The translations under genes were made by a program, and so were the position numbers. From Porticoccaceae bacterium (lineage in GTDB: Bacteria > Pseudomonadota > Gammaproteobacteria > Pseudomonadales > Porticoccaceae), in the NCBI GenBank assembly GCA_002720735.1, contig PBJN01000006.1:1739-7993 (forward strand): a stretch of 6,255 nucleotides of DNA. The letters are read 5' to 3'. The notes under the pieces are model-generated. The model saw nothing but the letters and a program-made list of their open reading frames with translations, made no database searches and was not told the origin of the DNA. This document shows, piece by piece, positions 1-6,255 of this stretch; position 1 is the stretch's first letter, and each line of letters opens with the position of its first letter.

Positions 1-2582
1 TTTTATCTCGATATATCGTCGGGCTTTGGTTACTTTTAAGTTCATCAGCCATCTTTGCGGAAACCACGCAAAATAGAATAATCGAAGAAGTTTATGTGAC
101 AGGAACTCATATCAAGGGTTTAAAGCGAAATGAGACAATTCCTTTAACTATCCTACAGCAAGATTATATTGCCGGCCTCGCCGCCACCTCAGTTTCTGAC
201 GTGATTAATAACCTAACAGTAAGCTCTGGTGCAGAAAATAGATCTGATTCTCTTACACAAGGTTTCTCGCAAGGTACGGAAAATATTAACTTACGGGGCC
301 TCGGACTTAGTTCAACACTTGTTCTGTTTAATGGGAGACGTCAAACAGTTTCTGGCGCACTCGCTAATGATGGGAGTGTATTCGTGGATACTAGTAGCAT
401 TCCAATAAATGCTGTTGAGCGCGTTGAAGTCTTGAAAGAAGGAGCTGCGTCTACTTATGGATCAGATGCGATTGCAGGGGTTGTTAACATCATCCTACGC
501 ACTAACTTTGATGGCTTTGAGGTTACTAGCGGTTACCAACGCGTACAAAATGGTGATCAAAGCGATAAAAACATAGGCATCCTTTGGGGAAATCAATTCG
601 GTGACACGTCAGTTACTCTAGGCACCCACTATCTCCATAGATCGGCATTACGAGGCCCATCAAGGCCCACATTAATCGACAACGCTATCAGTGGACTTGG
701 CAGCACATTTATTGCGAGTTCAAATGCTTCTGTATCATCGGGTCCTTACGCTGGGGATTATGCGTCGGGAGACTACATACCTAATGCGCAGTGTGAGGAG
801 TACACCGAAGCTATCTTGAGTTCGTCTACTTGCCGTTTTTTTTATGGTCCAAGATTTAACTTAGTTGCGGCAGAAACTCGCTTACAATTTTTTACAAATC
901 TGACACACAACTTTTCAAATGGTTCTAAACTCTTCACAGATTTGGGTTATAGCAATAATAAGGTAACTGAAAATCCACAATCACCTAGCTATCCTGACTT
1001 AACATTTCCAACGATCCCAGCAACACATCCAAGCAATCCCTTAAAAATTCCGTTAACTTGGTTGGGGAGACCTTTTGCTTTCGGTTATCCATCTCCCAAT
1101 GCCCCGCGAGCCAACGAAACCATCAGAGCGTCTGTGGGACTGGAGGGGTACTGGGATGAAAATTGGGCTTGGGAAACTACTTTAACTCATAGCCAAAATG
1201 CATATACGGCCACTCAACCCGACACAATTTCATCGCGACTAAAAGATGCTTTTCATGGCTATGGCGGGCCCAGTGCTGATGAGTATTATGATCCCTTTAT
1301 CCCAGAAAATAATAGTCAAACGCTCTATAATTACCTTGCCTATGAAACTGAGGTAGAGCGAACTTCGAAGCTCACCGTATTTGATGGAATAGCAAGCGGC
1401 GACATATACTCCATAAAGTCTGGACTAAATATAGGCTTAGCGGCGGGCTTACACATCCGGAAAGAAACCTTTATCACGAGGGCTGATGATCTCTACCAGA
1501 TAAAGTTTAACTCAAAAGGTGATCCAATACCTGTTGACCTTATATTCCTCGGCGGTGTATCCGAGGTGGACCAGTCGCGTATCGACCATGCAGCTTTTAT
1601 TGAAACTCAACTACCATTAAAAAAGGATTTTCAAATTTCTGCAGCACTACGATATGAAAATCTCGATAGCGCCACATCGTTGGATCCTAAGGTAGCTTTA
1701 AATTGGAAGATCAACCCTAAACTTTCTCTAAGAGCCTCCGCTAGCACTGCATTCCGTCAACCCTCATTGGCGCAAGTACATGCTAGACAGGTGCAACTCG
1801 AGCGAATACAAGACAAAAATCCTAATGGCTCTAATAAGGGCAGTCCCACCTTTGTCAGAATTCTACAGTCTGGCTCAGATAGTCTTGTCGCTGAAGAGTC
1901 AGAAAACTTCAACCTTGGACTTCACATTCAACCCAGTAGGGTGTTTGATATTCGACTTGATTACTGGATGGTTGCCTATAACGATCTGATCACAGTTGAA
2001 AATGCTCAGAGTAAAGTAAATTCTAATCCCAATGACTCAGCGATCATAAGAAGTGCGAGTGGTAATCTTTCGGGGGTAATCGTTGATTACTTTAATGCGT
2101 CGCAAGTAGACGTTAATGGAGTGGATTTAGCGCTGAAATGGAAACTCAGAGATAACCTCTTACTAAGGGTTGATAGTACGCATCTTCTGAATTATGAAAT
2201 CTTATTACCTAATGGAAATTTGATTGATGCAGCGGGTGAGCTGAACCGATCGAACTTTGCTCGTTCGCTCCCAAAGACAAAAACTAGCGCGAATCTTCTC
2301 TGGACGGGGAATAAACGAAGCGCAAATCTCAATGTATATCGAGTAAGCAGTTACAAAAACATAGATGAAAATATCGACGCGCATACCAGCATTGACGCTA
2401 AATATTCTTTTTACTTCACGAGTGTCTCTGAAAAAGGTAGAATATCTGTAAGTTTAGGAGTCAAAAACTTACTCGATGAGCTCCCACCTCGGGTGAATGA
2501 CGGGGGCAATTTCAGTTATGACTCAAAACAACATAGTCCTTTGGGAAGGGTCTTCTTTGCTCAACTAGGATACTCGCTATGA
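1..2582 (+). CDS. TonB-dependent outer-membrane receptor (5' end outside window)
   Basis: This is an outer-membrane active transporter that takes up a ligand using energy from TonB-ExbB-ExbD. The reading frame (first full codon at 3) is open to the left edge and gives 859 residues. Residues 1-19 look like the hydrophobic core and end of a Sec signal peptide (IVGLWLLLSSSAIFA, then ETTQ), so the true start lies just upstream and the GTG at 96 is internal. A TonB-box-like IEEVYVTG follows at about 27-34. The plug domain covers roughly 41-171, with NLRGLG, LVLFNGRR and VERVEVLKEGAASTYGSDAIAGVVNI. The remaining ~690 residues form the beta-barrel, including AFRQPSLAQ and the C-terminal GVKNLLDELPPRVNDGG type motif. 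Cys264 and Cys277 probably form a disulfide in an extracellular loop. The last residue is Leu rather than the usual Phe. The motifs resemble the large receptor family of marine gammaproteobacteria and sphingomonads. The substrate cannot be told from the sequence, and no uptake or degradation genes flank it here. Confidence 0.95.
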   Translation, partial: LSRYIVGLWLLLSSSAIFAETTQNRIIEEVYVTGTHIKGLKRNETIPLTILQQDYIAGLAATSVSDVINNLTVSSGAENRSDSLTQGFSQGTENINLRGLGLSSTLVLFNGRRQTVSGALANDGSVFVDTSSIPINAVERVEVLKEGAASTYGSDAIAGVVNIILRTNFDGFEVTSGYQRVQNGDQSDKNIGILWGNQFGDTSVTLGTHYLHRSALRGPSRPTLIDNAISGLGSTFIASSNASVSSGPYAGDYASGDYIPNAQCEEYTEAILSSSTCRFFYGPRFNLVAAETRLQFFTNLTHNFSNGSKLFTDLGYSNNKVTENPQSPSYPDLTFPTIPATHPSNPLKIPLTWLGRPFAFGYPSPNAPRANETIRASVGLEGYWDENWAWETTLTHSQNAYTATQPDTISSRLKDAFHGYGGPSADEYYDPFIPENNSQTLYNYLAYETEVERTSKLTVFDGIASGDIYSIKSGLNIGLAAGLHIRKETFITRADDLYQIKFNSKGDPIPVDLIFLGGVSEVDQSRIDHAAFIETQLPLKKDFQISAALRYENLDSATSLDPKVALNWKINPKLSLRASASTAFRQPSLAQVHARQVQLERIQDKNPNGSNKGSPTFVRILQSGSDSLVAEESENFNLGLHIQPSRVFDIRLDYWMVAYNDLITVENAQSKVNSNPNDSAIIRSASGNLSGVIVDYFNASQVDVNGVDLALKWKLRDNLLLRVDSTHLLNYEILLPNGNLIDAAGELNRSNFARSLPKTKTSANLLWTGNKRSANLNVYRVSSYKNIDENIDAHTSIDAKYSFYFTSVSEKGRISVSLGVKNLLDELPPRVNDGGNFSYDSKQHSPLGRVFFAQLGYSL

Positions 2583-2693
2583 ACTCAAATAGAATGTAAA
2601 ATTTATCTACAGCCTACAACTTTTGCTCCCAAAAAAAAGGCTACGTAATACAAAGCTACCTAAACTCCATAAATGACATTATGAGTAATCTGT

Positions 2694-2784
2694 ACTTTAG
2701 AACACGAGTAATCGTAATTTATAAACCAAGAGTAAAAGCAAAGGCAAAAATAACTTCACAGAACACAGTAAACGTAATTTCATA
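2694..2784. repeat. Diverged direct repeat in the peroxiredoxin leader
   Basis: Bases 2699-2720 (AGAACACGAGTAATCGTAAT then TT) match 2760-2780 with 20 of 21 aligned bases identical and one inserted G. The offset is 61 bases. Similarity continues weakly on both sides: ACTT at 2694-2697 and 2753-2756, and ATA after each core. A third, poorer copy of the inner part (GAGTAATCTGTACTTT, 2683-2698) precedes the first, and AGTAA recurs at 2731. This could be an operator array or just the remnant of a small duplication. No regulator family is recognisable from the motif. Confidence 0.6.
2696..2725 (+). promoter_or_regulatory. Candidate sigma-70 promoter for the peroxiredoxin
   Basis: TTTAGA (2696-2701, four of six bases of the -35 consensus) is followed after 18 bases by TATAAA (2720-2725, five of six of the -10 consensus). 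Transcription would begin near 2732 and give a leader of about 60 bases. The first long copy of the direct repeat fills the spacer between the two boxes, where a bound repressor could block polymerase. The DNA is AT-rich, so chance matches are likely and the call is tentative. Confidence 0.3.
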
Positions 2785-2785
2785 T

Positions 2786-2790
2786 GGAGG
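2786..2790 (+). promoter_or_regulatory. Shine-Dalgarno site that sets the peroxiredoxin start
   Basis: GGAGG lies four bases before the ATG at 2795. The spacing is a little short but the match is strong. The site picks this ATG over the in-frame ATG at 2681, and the protein then begins directly with a signal peptide. Confidence 0.8.
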
Positions 2791-2794
2791 TAGC

Positions 2795-3313
2795 ATGATC
2801 TTAAAAGTGACATCCGCACTTCTCACTATCATTATCTTTGCGGTCACCCCCCTGTCGACTGCCGCGCTTGAACCCGGGGATATAGCACCAGATTTCACAC
2901 TGCAAAGTTCTGACGGCAACTCTTACACACTCAGCGATTACATTGGCAACAAAAGTGTGGTACTCGCTTGGTTCCCGCGAGCTTTTTCGCCGGGCTGCAC
3001 GCTGGAGTGCAAATCATTTGCTGAATATGGACACTTGTTAGAGGAGATGGGAATTGCGTATTTTATGGCAAGTACTGATAGTATAAAACGAGTGGCAAAG
3101 TTCGCCAAAGCATTGGATGCACAATTCCCAATACTAAGTGACTCAAAAAAGCAAGTTTCGCAAAAATATGGTGTTCTCTTTCTTGGAATGGCAAGTAAGA
3201 GGGTGACTTTTTACATAGATAAACAGGGGAAAATCGCTTTCATAGACAATGATGTAAGGCCTCAAACAGCCGCACAAGACATTGTCCAAAAAGTAACGGA
3301 ATTAGCCATTTAA
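2795..3313 (+). CDS. Exported peroxiredoxin of the AhpC/TSA (BCP-like) superfamily
   Basis: This is a thiol peroxidase expected to reduce hydrogen peroxide or organic hydroperoxides in the periplasm. It has 172 residues. Residues 1-24 form a Sec signal peptide (K4, hydrophobic 5-20, then PLSTAA), with cleavage likely after A23 or A24. The mature part has the redoxin start GDIAPDFTLQ (28-37). The peroxiredoxin motif PxxxSxxC follows as P61, S65 and C68 in FPRAFSPGCTLEC, with C68 the predicted peroxidatic cysteine. R136 in KRVTFYID fits the conserved active-site arginine. A second cysteine, C72, comes four residues after C68 and is the only candidate resolving cysteine. In E. coli BCP the pair is five residues apart, so this is a variant spacing. 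The reductant is unknown; a periplasmic thioredoxin-like partner would be needed. The receptor stop is 212 bases upstream, and a separate promoter seems likely. The next gene is convergent. Confidence 0.88.
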   Translation: MILKVTSALLTIIIFAVTPLSTAALEPGDIAPDFTLQSSDGNSYTLSDYIGNKSVVLAWFPRAFSPGCTLECKSFAEYGHLLEEMGIAYFMASTDSIKRVAKFAKALDAQFPILSDSKKQVSQKYGVLFLGMASKRVTFYIDKQGKIAFIDNDVRPQTAAQDIVQKVTELAI

Positions 3314-3364
3314 TTATCAGCAATAAATTGAAGAAACTCTTAGCAAGGTACAATAGGGTGGGTC
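3314..3364. other. Convergent intergenic gap, no clear terminator
   Basis: These 51 bases separate the peroxiredoxin stop from the stop of the TqsA-like gene on the other strand. A bidirectional hairpin terminator would be expected here, but I find no GC-rich stem followed by a T-tract on either strand. Confidence 0.5.
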
Positions 3365-4396
3365 TTAGTTTGAATCACTTGCAACAGAACCGAGCATACT
3401 ACCGATCCACTTTGTCTCAGTCTGACTCTCGAGACCTATTTTAAGCATTATAGTCAAAGGAATGGATAGCAGCATTCCCACAGGACCAAGCACCCAGCCC
3501 CACAAAACTAAGGAGACAAAGACTACCAAGGGCGATAGATTCAGTCCACGACCCATCCACCTCGGTTCCACAAGATTGCCCATAAGCATATTGACCGAAA
3601 TAAAACCAAGAAGGGAGAGTGCAGCTGAGATCCAACCAAGTTGAACTATTGCCAAAAGCACAGGAGGTAAAGAGGCAATGACAGATCCCACAGCTGGTAT
3701 AAAGTTCAGCAAAAAAGTCAATAATCCCCATAAAATGGCATAATCAACCCCGAGGAACGATAGCCATAAAAAAATCAAGAGGCCTGTAATAAGGCTAATA
3801 GCAGTTTTTATTGCCATGTAGCTGTTCACACTTTTTGTGAAAGTTTTCAGCCAGACACTGGAACTTTGTGGGCCACGCGCCAAACTCAATTTTTCAGCAA
3901 ATCCTATATTTTCAGCAAGAATAAAAACTACAGTCAATAATATCATGAACCCATTTGTCATCACGTTTCCAAAAGAAGTAAGCATGTTGGCCACCAGCAC
4001 CATCAGGGCTCCTGGATCAAAGCTGCTTTGCCATTGCTCTGAGCTAAGAACAATGCCATATTCAGCCAACCAAGCCTGAATATCTGAGCTAATTACTGCA
4101 AGTTTTGCAGAGTATTCAGGTAAATCCTTTTGGAAGTTGACCATTGCCGATCCAATAACTGCTCCAAATAAAAAGCCAGCAGATAGCATTAAGCAAACAA
4201 CTAAAAGAATAGACACTCCATGAGGAATTCCTCGCATGCGAAGTACCTTGACAAGGGGCGAAACTACCATTGCTATAAAGATTGAAAGAATGAACGGGAC
4301 AATTAATTCATCAGCCAATTTCATACCGCCCACGATAATTGTACATGCGGCAAAAATAACGATTAATCGATAAATAGGTGATACCGTGTCTGCCAT
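3365..4396 (-). CDS. tqsA: AI-2E family membrane transporter, TqsA-like
   Basis: This is an inner-membrane protein of the AI-2E (PerM/UPF0118) family. E. coli TqsA is reported to export the quorum signal autoinducer-2, while other members serve as sodium/proton antiporters, so the substrate here is not certain. With the ATG at 4396 it has 343 residues, close to E. coli TqsA. Hydrophobic segments lie at about 9-25, 31-49, 60-84, 135-161, 197-216, 219-250, 255-275 and 288-320. A soluble stretch at about 85-130 follows the third, as usual in the family. Family motifs include LLNFIPAVGSVIASLPP (229-245) and NLVEPRWMGRGLNLSPLVVF (274-293), then LWGWVLGPVGMLLSIPLTI. These closely resemble the TqsA versions (EPRIMGRGLGLSTLVVF, WGWLLGPVGMLLSVPLTI, from memory). 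It lies 107 bases downstream of the acyltransferase on the same strand and may share its transcript. The orthologue-level name is inferred; the family is firm. Confidence 0.85.
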   Translation of the reverse strand: MADTVSPIYRLIVIFAACTIIVGGMKLADELIVPFILSIFIAMVVSPLVKVLRMRGIPHGVSILLVVCLMLSAGFLFGAVIGSAMVNFQKDLPEYSAKLAVISSDIQAWLAEYGIVLSSEQWQSSFDPGALMVLVANMLTSFGNVMTNGFMILLTVVFILAENIGFAEKLSLARGPQSSSVWLKTFTKSVNSYMAIKTAISLITGLLIFLWLSFLGVDYAILWGLLTFLLNFIPAVGSVIASLPPVLLAIVQLGWISAALSLLGFISVNMLMGNLVEPRWMGRGLNLSPLVVFVSLVLWGWVLGPVGMLLSIPLTIMLKIGLESQTETKWIGSMLGSVASDSN

Positions 4397-4405
4397 ATTA
4401 AATAA

Positions 4406-4409
4406 CCTC
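4406..4409 (-). promoter_or_regulatory. Shine-Dalgarno site that sets the TqsA-like start
   Basis: On the minus strand GAGG lies nine bases upstream of the ATG at 4396. The alternative in-frame TTG at 4411 overlaps this GAGG and has no purine-rich site of its own nearby. The ATG also gives the N-terminus MADTVSP, just ahead of the first membrane segment. Confidence 0.65.
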
Positions 4410-4503
4410 AAAATTTAATAACAAAAAGTAGTCACTTGTTTCGAACCCTTGAAAGCTTACTCGCAATCGAATCAGTTCCAAATATATAGCAACGAAATAA
4501 TTA

Positions 4504-5091
4504 TCAAAACTGATCAGGGTACCTCCCATCAAACTGCTCATAATATTTTCTAATCGTGACTAGATCGGCAGCATTATTTCCCGTGGGGTAAAATAAGTCC
4601 CCGATGATAACTCTCTTAGTGGAAAAACTTAAGCCAACCATAATGATGGGGCATCTCAAGTTCCGGGCTAATCTCAAGAAACCAGTTTTCCATATGGCTA
4701 CTTTTTTTCGCGTTCCCTCCGGGGTGATACCGATTACCACAGTACCCTCTTTTTCTGCAAGACTCATAACATGATCAACCACAGCTCTGGGCTCATCTCG
4801 GTTTGTAGGAATTCCTCCCAACCAATTAAAAACCACGCGAATTACTGGCACAAATATAGTGTGTTTGGCAAGCCAAAACATTTTTAAATTGATAGCTAAA
4901 ATGCTAGCCATCGCTATTACGAAATCCCAATTGGATGTGTGAGGCGCACCAATAAGAAGGCCACGATTAAGATCAGGGATCTCCCCTTCAACACGCCAGC
5001 CCATTAACTTTAGAACAATAATACCAATCCATCGTGGCAGCACACCCCGTCTTGATCGAAGTTGTTCAGGCACCTGTTTAGGGATGGACAT
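4504..5091 (-). CDS. PlsC-type lysophospholipid acyltransferase family protein
   Basis: The protein belongs to the glycerolipid acyltransferase superfamily, which transfers a fatty acyl group from acyl-ACP or acyl-CoA to a lysophospholipid such as 1-acylglycerol-3-phosphate at the inner membrane face. It has 195 residues, shorter than E. coli PlsC (about 245), and lacks an obvious N-terminal membrane helix; a hydrophobic stretch at 21-32 may dip into the membrane. All four family blocks are present. Block I is the catalytic HxxxxD, H51 to D56 in HTSNWD. Block II is GGIPTNRD (92-99), block III is the substrate-binding PEGTR (124-128), and block IV is around the proline in CPIIMVGL (147-154). 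It starts at an ATG behind a weak GAGAAG site (5098-5103), 63 bases after prfC. The acyl acceptor cannot be deduced. Because such genomes usually also carry a full-length PlsC, this may be an accessory enzyme for lipid remodelling; that is inference. Confidence 0.85.
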   Translation of the reverse strand: MSIPKQVPEQLRSRRGVLPRWIGIIVLKLMGWRVEGEIPDLNRGLLIGAPHTSNWDFVIAMASILAINLKMFWLAKHTIFVPVIRVVFNWLGGIPTNRDEPRAVVDHVMSLAEKEGTVVIGITPEGTRKKVAIWKTGFLRLARNLRCPIIMVGLSFSTKRVIIGDLFYPTGNNAADLVTIRKYYEQFDGRYPDQF

Positions 5092-5154
5092 AATTATCTT
5101 CTCTTTTAAAAGCCTCTTATTTAGCCGCTACCAAGCTGCATAAACAGAACAAAG
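5092..5154. other. prfC-acyltransferase intergenic gap
   Basis: The 63 bases between the prfC stop and the acyltransferase ATG hold a perfect 10-base palindrome, CTTTTAAAAG (5103-5112), just ahead of the acyltransferase's Shine-Dalgarno site. It has no loop and low GC content, so it is not a good terminator. Readthrough from prfC is plausible. Confidence 0.4.
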
Positions 5155-6255
5155 CTAATGTTCTCGAGTAATTGCAAACTCGATGTCTGGGAAGCGCTCT
5201 TGAGTTAACGACAGGTTAACCCTGCTGGGTGCTAGATATGTCAAATGCCCACCACCATCAAAAGCTAGATTATCCCTAGCCTTATTCTTAAAACGTTCCA
5301 ATGATTTCGGTTGATCTCCCCTTATCCAGCGGGCCGAGTAGACGTTTACATGCTCATAAACCGCCTCTACCGAATACTCGGCTTTTAGCCGAAAAGCAAC
5401 AACATCAAACTGTAACTGACCAATAGCTCCAACAATGATTTCATTATTTTTTATCGGAAAAAAAACTTGTGTACTGCCCTCCTCGGATAACTGCCGAATA
5501 CCATTGTGTAACTGCTTAGCCTTCATAGGATCTTTTAGTCGGATTAATTTAAAAAGTTCCGGTGCGAAGTGAGGTATGCCCACAAATTTTAGTTGCTCTC
5601 CCTCGGTAAAAGTATCACCAATCTGAATTGAGCCATGATTATGTAAACCTATAATATCACCGGCCCGCGCCTCTTCGAGAGCAACTCGTTCTCCAGCTTT
5701 GAAGCTAAAAGCATCAGAGACCCTAACTTCCTTGCCGGTCCTGACATGTTTCATCCTCATTCCACGACGGTACCGTCCGGAACATACTCGCAAAAATGCA
5801 ATCCTATCTCGATGTTTTAAATCCATATTTGCTTGTATTTTAAAGACAAACCCGCTAAACGCGGCTTCCAAGGGCGAAACTTCTCGGATCAAAGTCATTC
5901 TCGGCTGAGGTTCAGGAGCCCACCTGACAAAATCATCGAGCATTTCTCTCACGCCAAAATTTCCGAGAGCCGTCCCAAAGAATACTGGCGTTAGCTCACC
6001 ACAGAAAAATTTATCACGACAAAATGGGTGCGTTGCTCCATGAACGAGCTCTAACTCCTCAAATACATCAACGGCAAAATCGCCTAACACCTCCCTTGCT
6101 GCCGTTGAATATAAATCTCGAACTTTGTCTCCCTCTTTTAGAGTTCGCCCTCCTCCTTGAGCATATACGTGGATAGTGTCGGTGTAAAAATTATATACGC
6201 CACGAAAACCTCGCCCCATACCAATTGGCCAATTAATTGGTGCAGCTTTGATTCT
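5155..6255 (-). CDS. prfC: Peptide chain release factor 3 (RF3), C-terminal two thirds
   Basis: RF3 is a translational GTPase that removes RF1 and RF2 from the ribosome after peptide release. The frame is open to the right edge, so 366 residues are visible of about 529 in E. coli RF3. The P-loop and the other early G-domain motifs lie outside the window; the ATG at 6219 is internal. The visible part begins inside the G domain with APINWPIG (5-12), matching E. coli PINWPIG, and continues to GTALGNFGV (94-102), which closes the G domain. The domain II barrel follows with [11 protein letters not shown] (135-145), KHRDRIAF and [13 protein letters not shown] (204-216). Domain III has [10 protein letters not shown] (226-235), RLKDP, QLSEEG and GQLQFDVV (279-286), and the protein ends in ITREH, as E. 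coli RF3 ends in QTREH. No break is seen. It is the first of three co-directional genes here; its promoter is not visible. Confidence 0.96.
   Translation of the reverse strand, partial: RIKAAPINWPIGMGRGFRGVYNFYTDTIHVYAQGGGRTLKEGDKVRDLYSTAAREVLGDFAVDVFEELELVHGATHPFCRDKFFCGELTPVFFGTALGNFGVREMLDDFVRWAPEPQPRMTLIREVSPLEAAFSGFVFKIQANMDLKHRDRIAFLRVCSGRYRRGMRMKHVRTGKEVRVSDAFSFKAGERVALEEARAGDIIGLHNHGSIQIGDTFTEGEQLKFVGIPHFAPELFKLIRLKDPMKAKQLHNGIRQLSEEGSTQVFFPIKNNEIIVGAIGQLQFDVVAFRLKAEYSVEAVYEHVNVYSARWIRGDQPKSLERFKNKARDNLAFDGGGHLTYLAPSRVNLSLTQERFPDIEFAITREH

Larger units (their letters stand above)
2583..2794. other. AT-rich intergenic region between receptor and peroxiredoxin
   Basis: This 212-base gap is the longest non-coding stretch in the window. 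It starts with an A-rich segment holding a run of eight A (2631-2638). An imperfect inverted repeat, AGCCT (2611-2615) with AGGCT (2638-2642), encloses a small TTTTG/CAAAA stem, but no T-tract follows, so it is not a convincing terminator for the receptor. The second half carries the diverged direct repeat and the candidate promoter listed separately. The peroxiredoxin frame stays open back to an ATG at 2681. The 38 extra residues are basic, sit in front of a clear signal peptide and span the repeats, so I treat them as non-coding. Confidence 0.6.

Noticed and set aside
96..98. GTG as the start of the TonB-dependent receptor
   Set aside because: The frame is open upstream and encodes a signal-peptide core and most of a TonB box, so this codon is an internal valine in VYVTG.
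836..843. Run of eight T inside the receptor gene as a phase-variation switch
   Set aside because: The frame is intact through the run, which just encodes Phe-Phe. A similar run occurs in prfC (5458-5465), so this fits base composition better than a switch.
2608..2647. Possible terminator hairpin after the receptor gene
   Set aside because: The AGCCT/AGGCT stem is short and broken by internal loops, and no T-tract follows it on the plus strand.
2681..2794. 38-residue N-terminal extension of the peroxiredoxin
   Set aside because: It would bury the signal peptide behind a basic tail, lacks a good ribosome site, and covers the repeat and candidate promoter. The GGAGG at 2786 supports the ATG at 2795.
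3441..3731. 96-residue open frame on the minus strand
   Set aside because: It overlaps the TqsA-like gene in another frame, on the same strand, and its cysteine- and tryptophan-rich translation shows no family pattern. It is a frame shadow.
4397..4503. Promoter for the TqsA-like gene in the 107-base gap
   Set aside because: The best pair, TTGGAA with TAAGCT 16 bases on, has a -10 box matching only three of six consensus bases, too weak to list.
5699..5908. 69-residue open frame on the plus strand, opposite prfC
   Set aside because: It lies wholly within the strongly conserved prfC coding region and has no recognisable domain.

Overview
The window reads as ordinary chromosomal DNA from a moderately AT-rich Gram-negative bacterium, most likely a gammaproteobacterium. 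Four things point there: an outer-membrane TonB-dependent receptor, a TqsA-like AI-2E family exporter, a release factor 3 close to the enterobacterial protein, and Sec-type export signals. The receptor type, with long 'NLRGLG' and 'LNGRR'-like plug motifs, is common in marine and aquatic gammaproteobacteria and in sphingomonads. A marine relative of Cellvibrionales or Alteromonadales is a reasonable guess, but it is inference only.

Layout. Bases 1-2582 (+) hold a TonB-dependent receptor that lacks only its first few codons, because the signal peptide runs off the left edge. Bases 2583-2794 are a 212-base AT-rich gap with a diverged direct repeat and a candidate promoter. Bases 2795-3313 (+) encode a secreted peroxiredoxin with a CTLEC active site. 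A 51-base convergent gap follows. The rest lies on the minus strand, in transcription order prfC (6255 to 5155, N-terminal third outside the window), a small PlsC-type acyltransferase (5091 to 4504) and a TqsA-like membrane protein (4396 to 3365).

How the genes fit together. The three minus-strand genes are co-directional with gaps of 63 and 107 bases and could be one transcript, but they share no obvious pathway: translation termination, phospholipid acylation and membrane export. The receptor and peroxiredoxin are both envelope proteins on the plus strand. The peroxiredoxin seems to have its own leader and promoter, so co-function is not shown. I see no mobile element, CRISPR array, tRNA, rRNA, toxin-antitoxin pair or defence gene.

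Three start sites are corrected here. The receptor begins upstream of the window, not at the internal GTG at 96. The peroxiredoxin begins at 2795, behind a GGAGG. The TqsA-like protein begins at ATG 4396, not at the TTG five codons upstream. I found no convincing undescribed system. The most interesting points are the repeat in the peroxiredoxin leader and the peroxiredoxin's unusual cysteine spacing.
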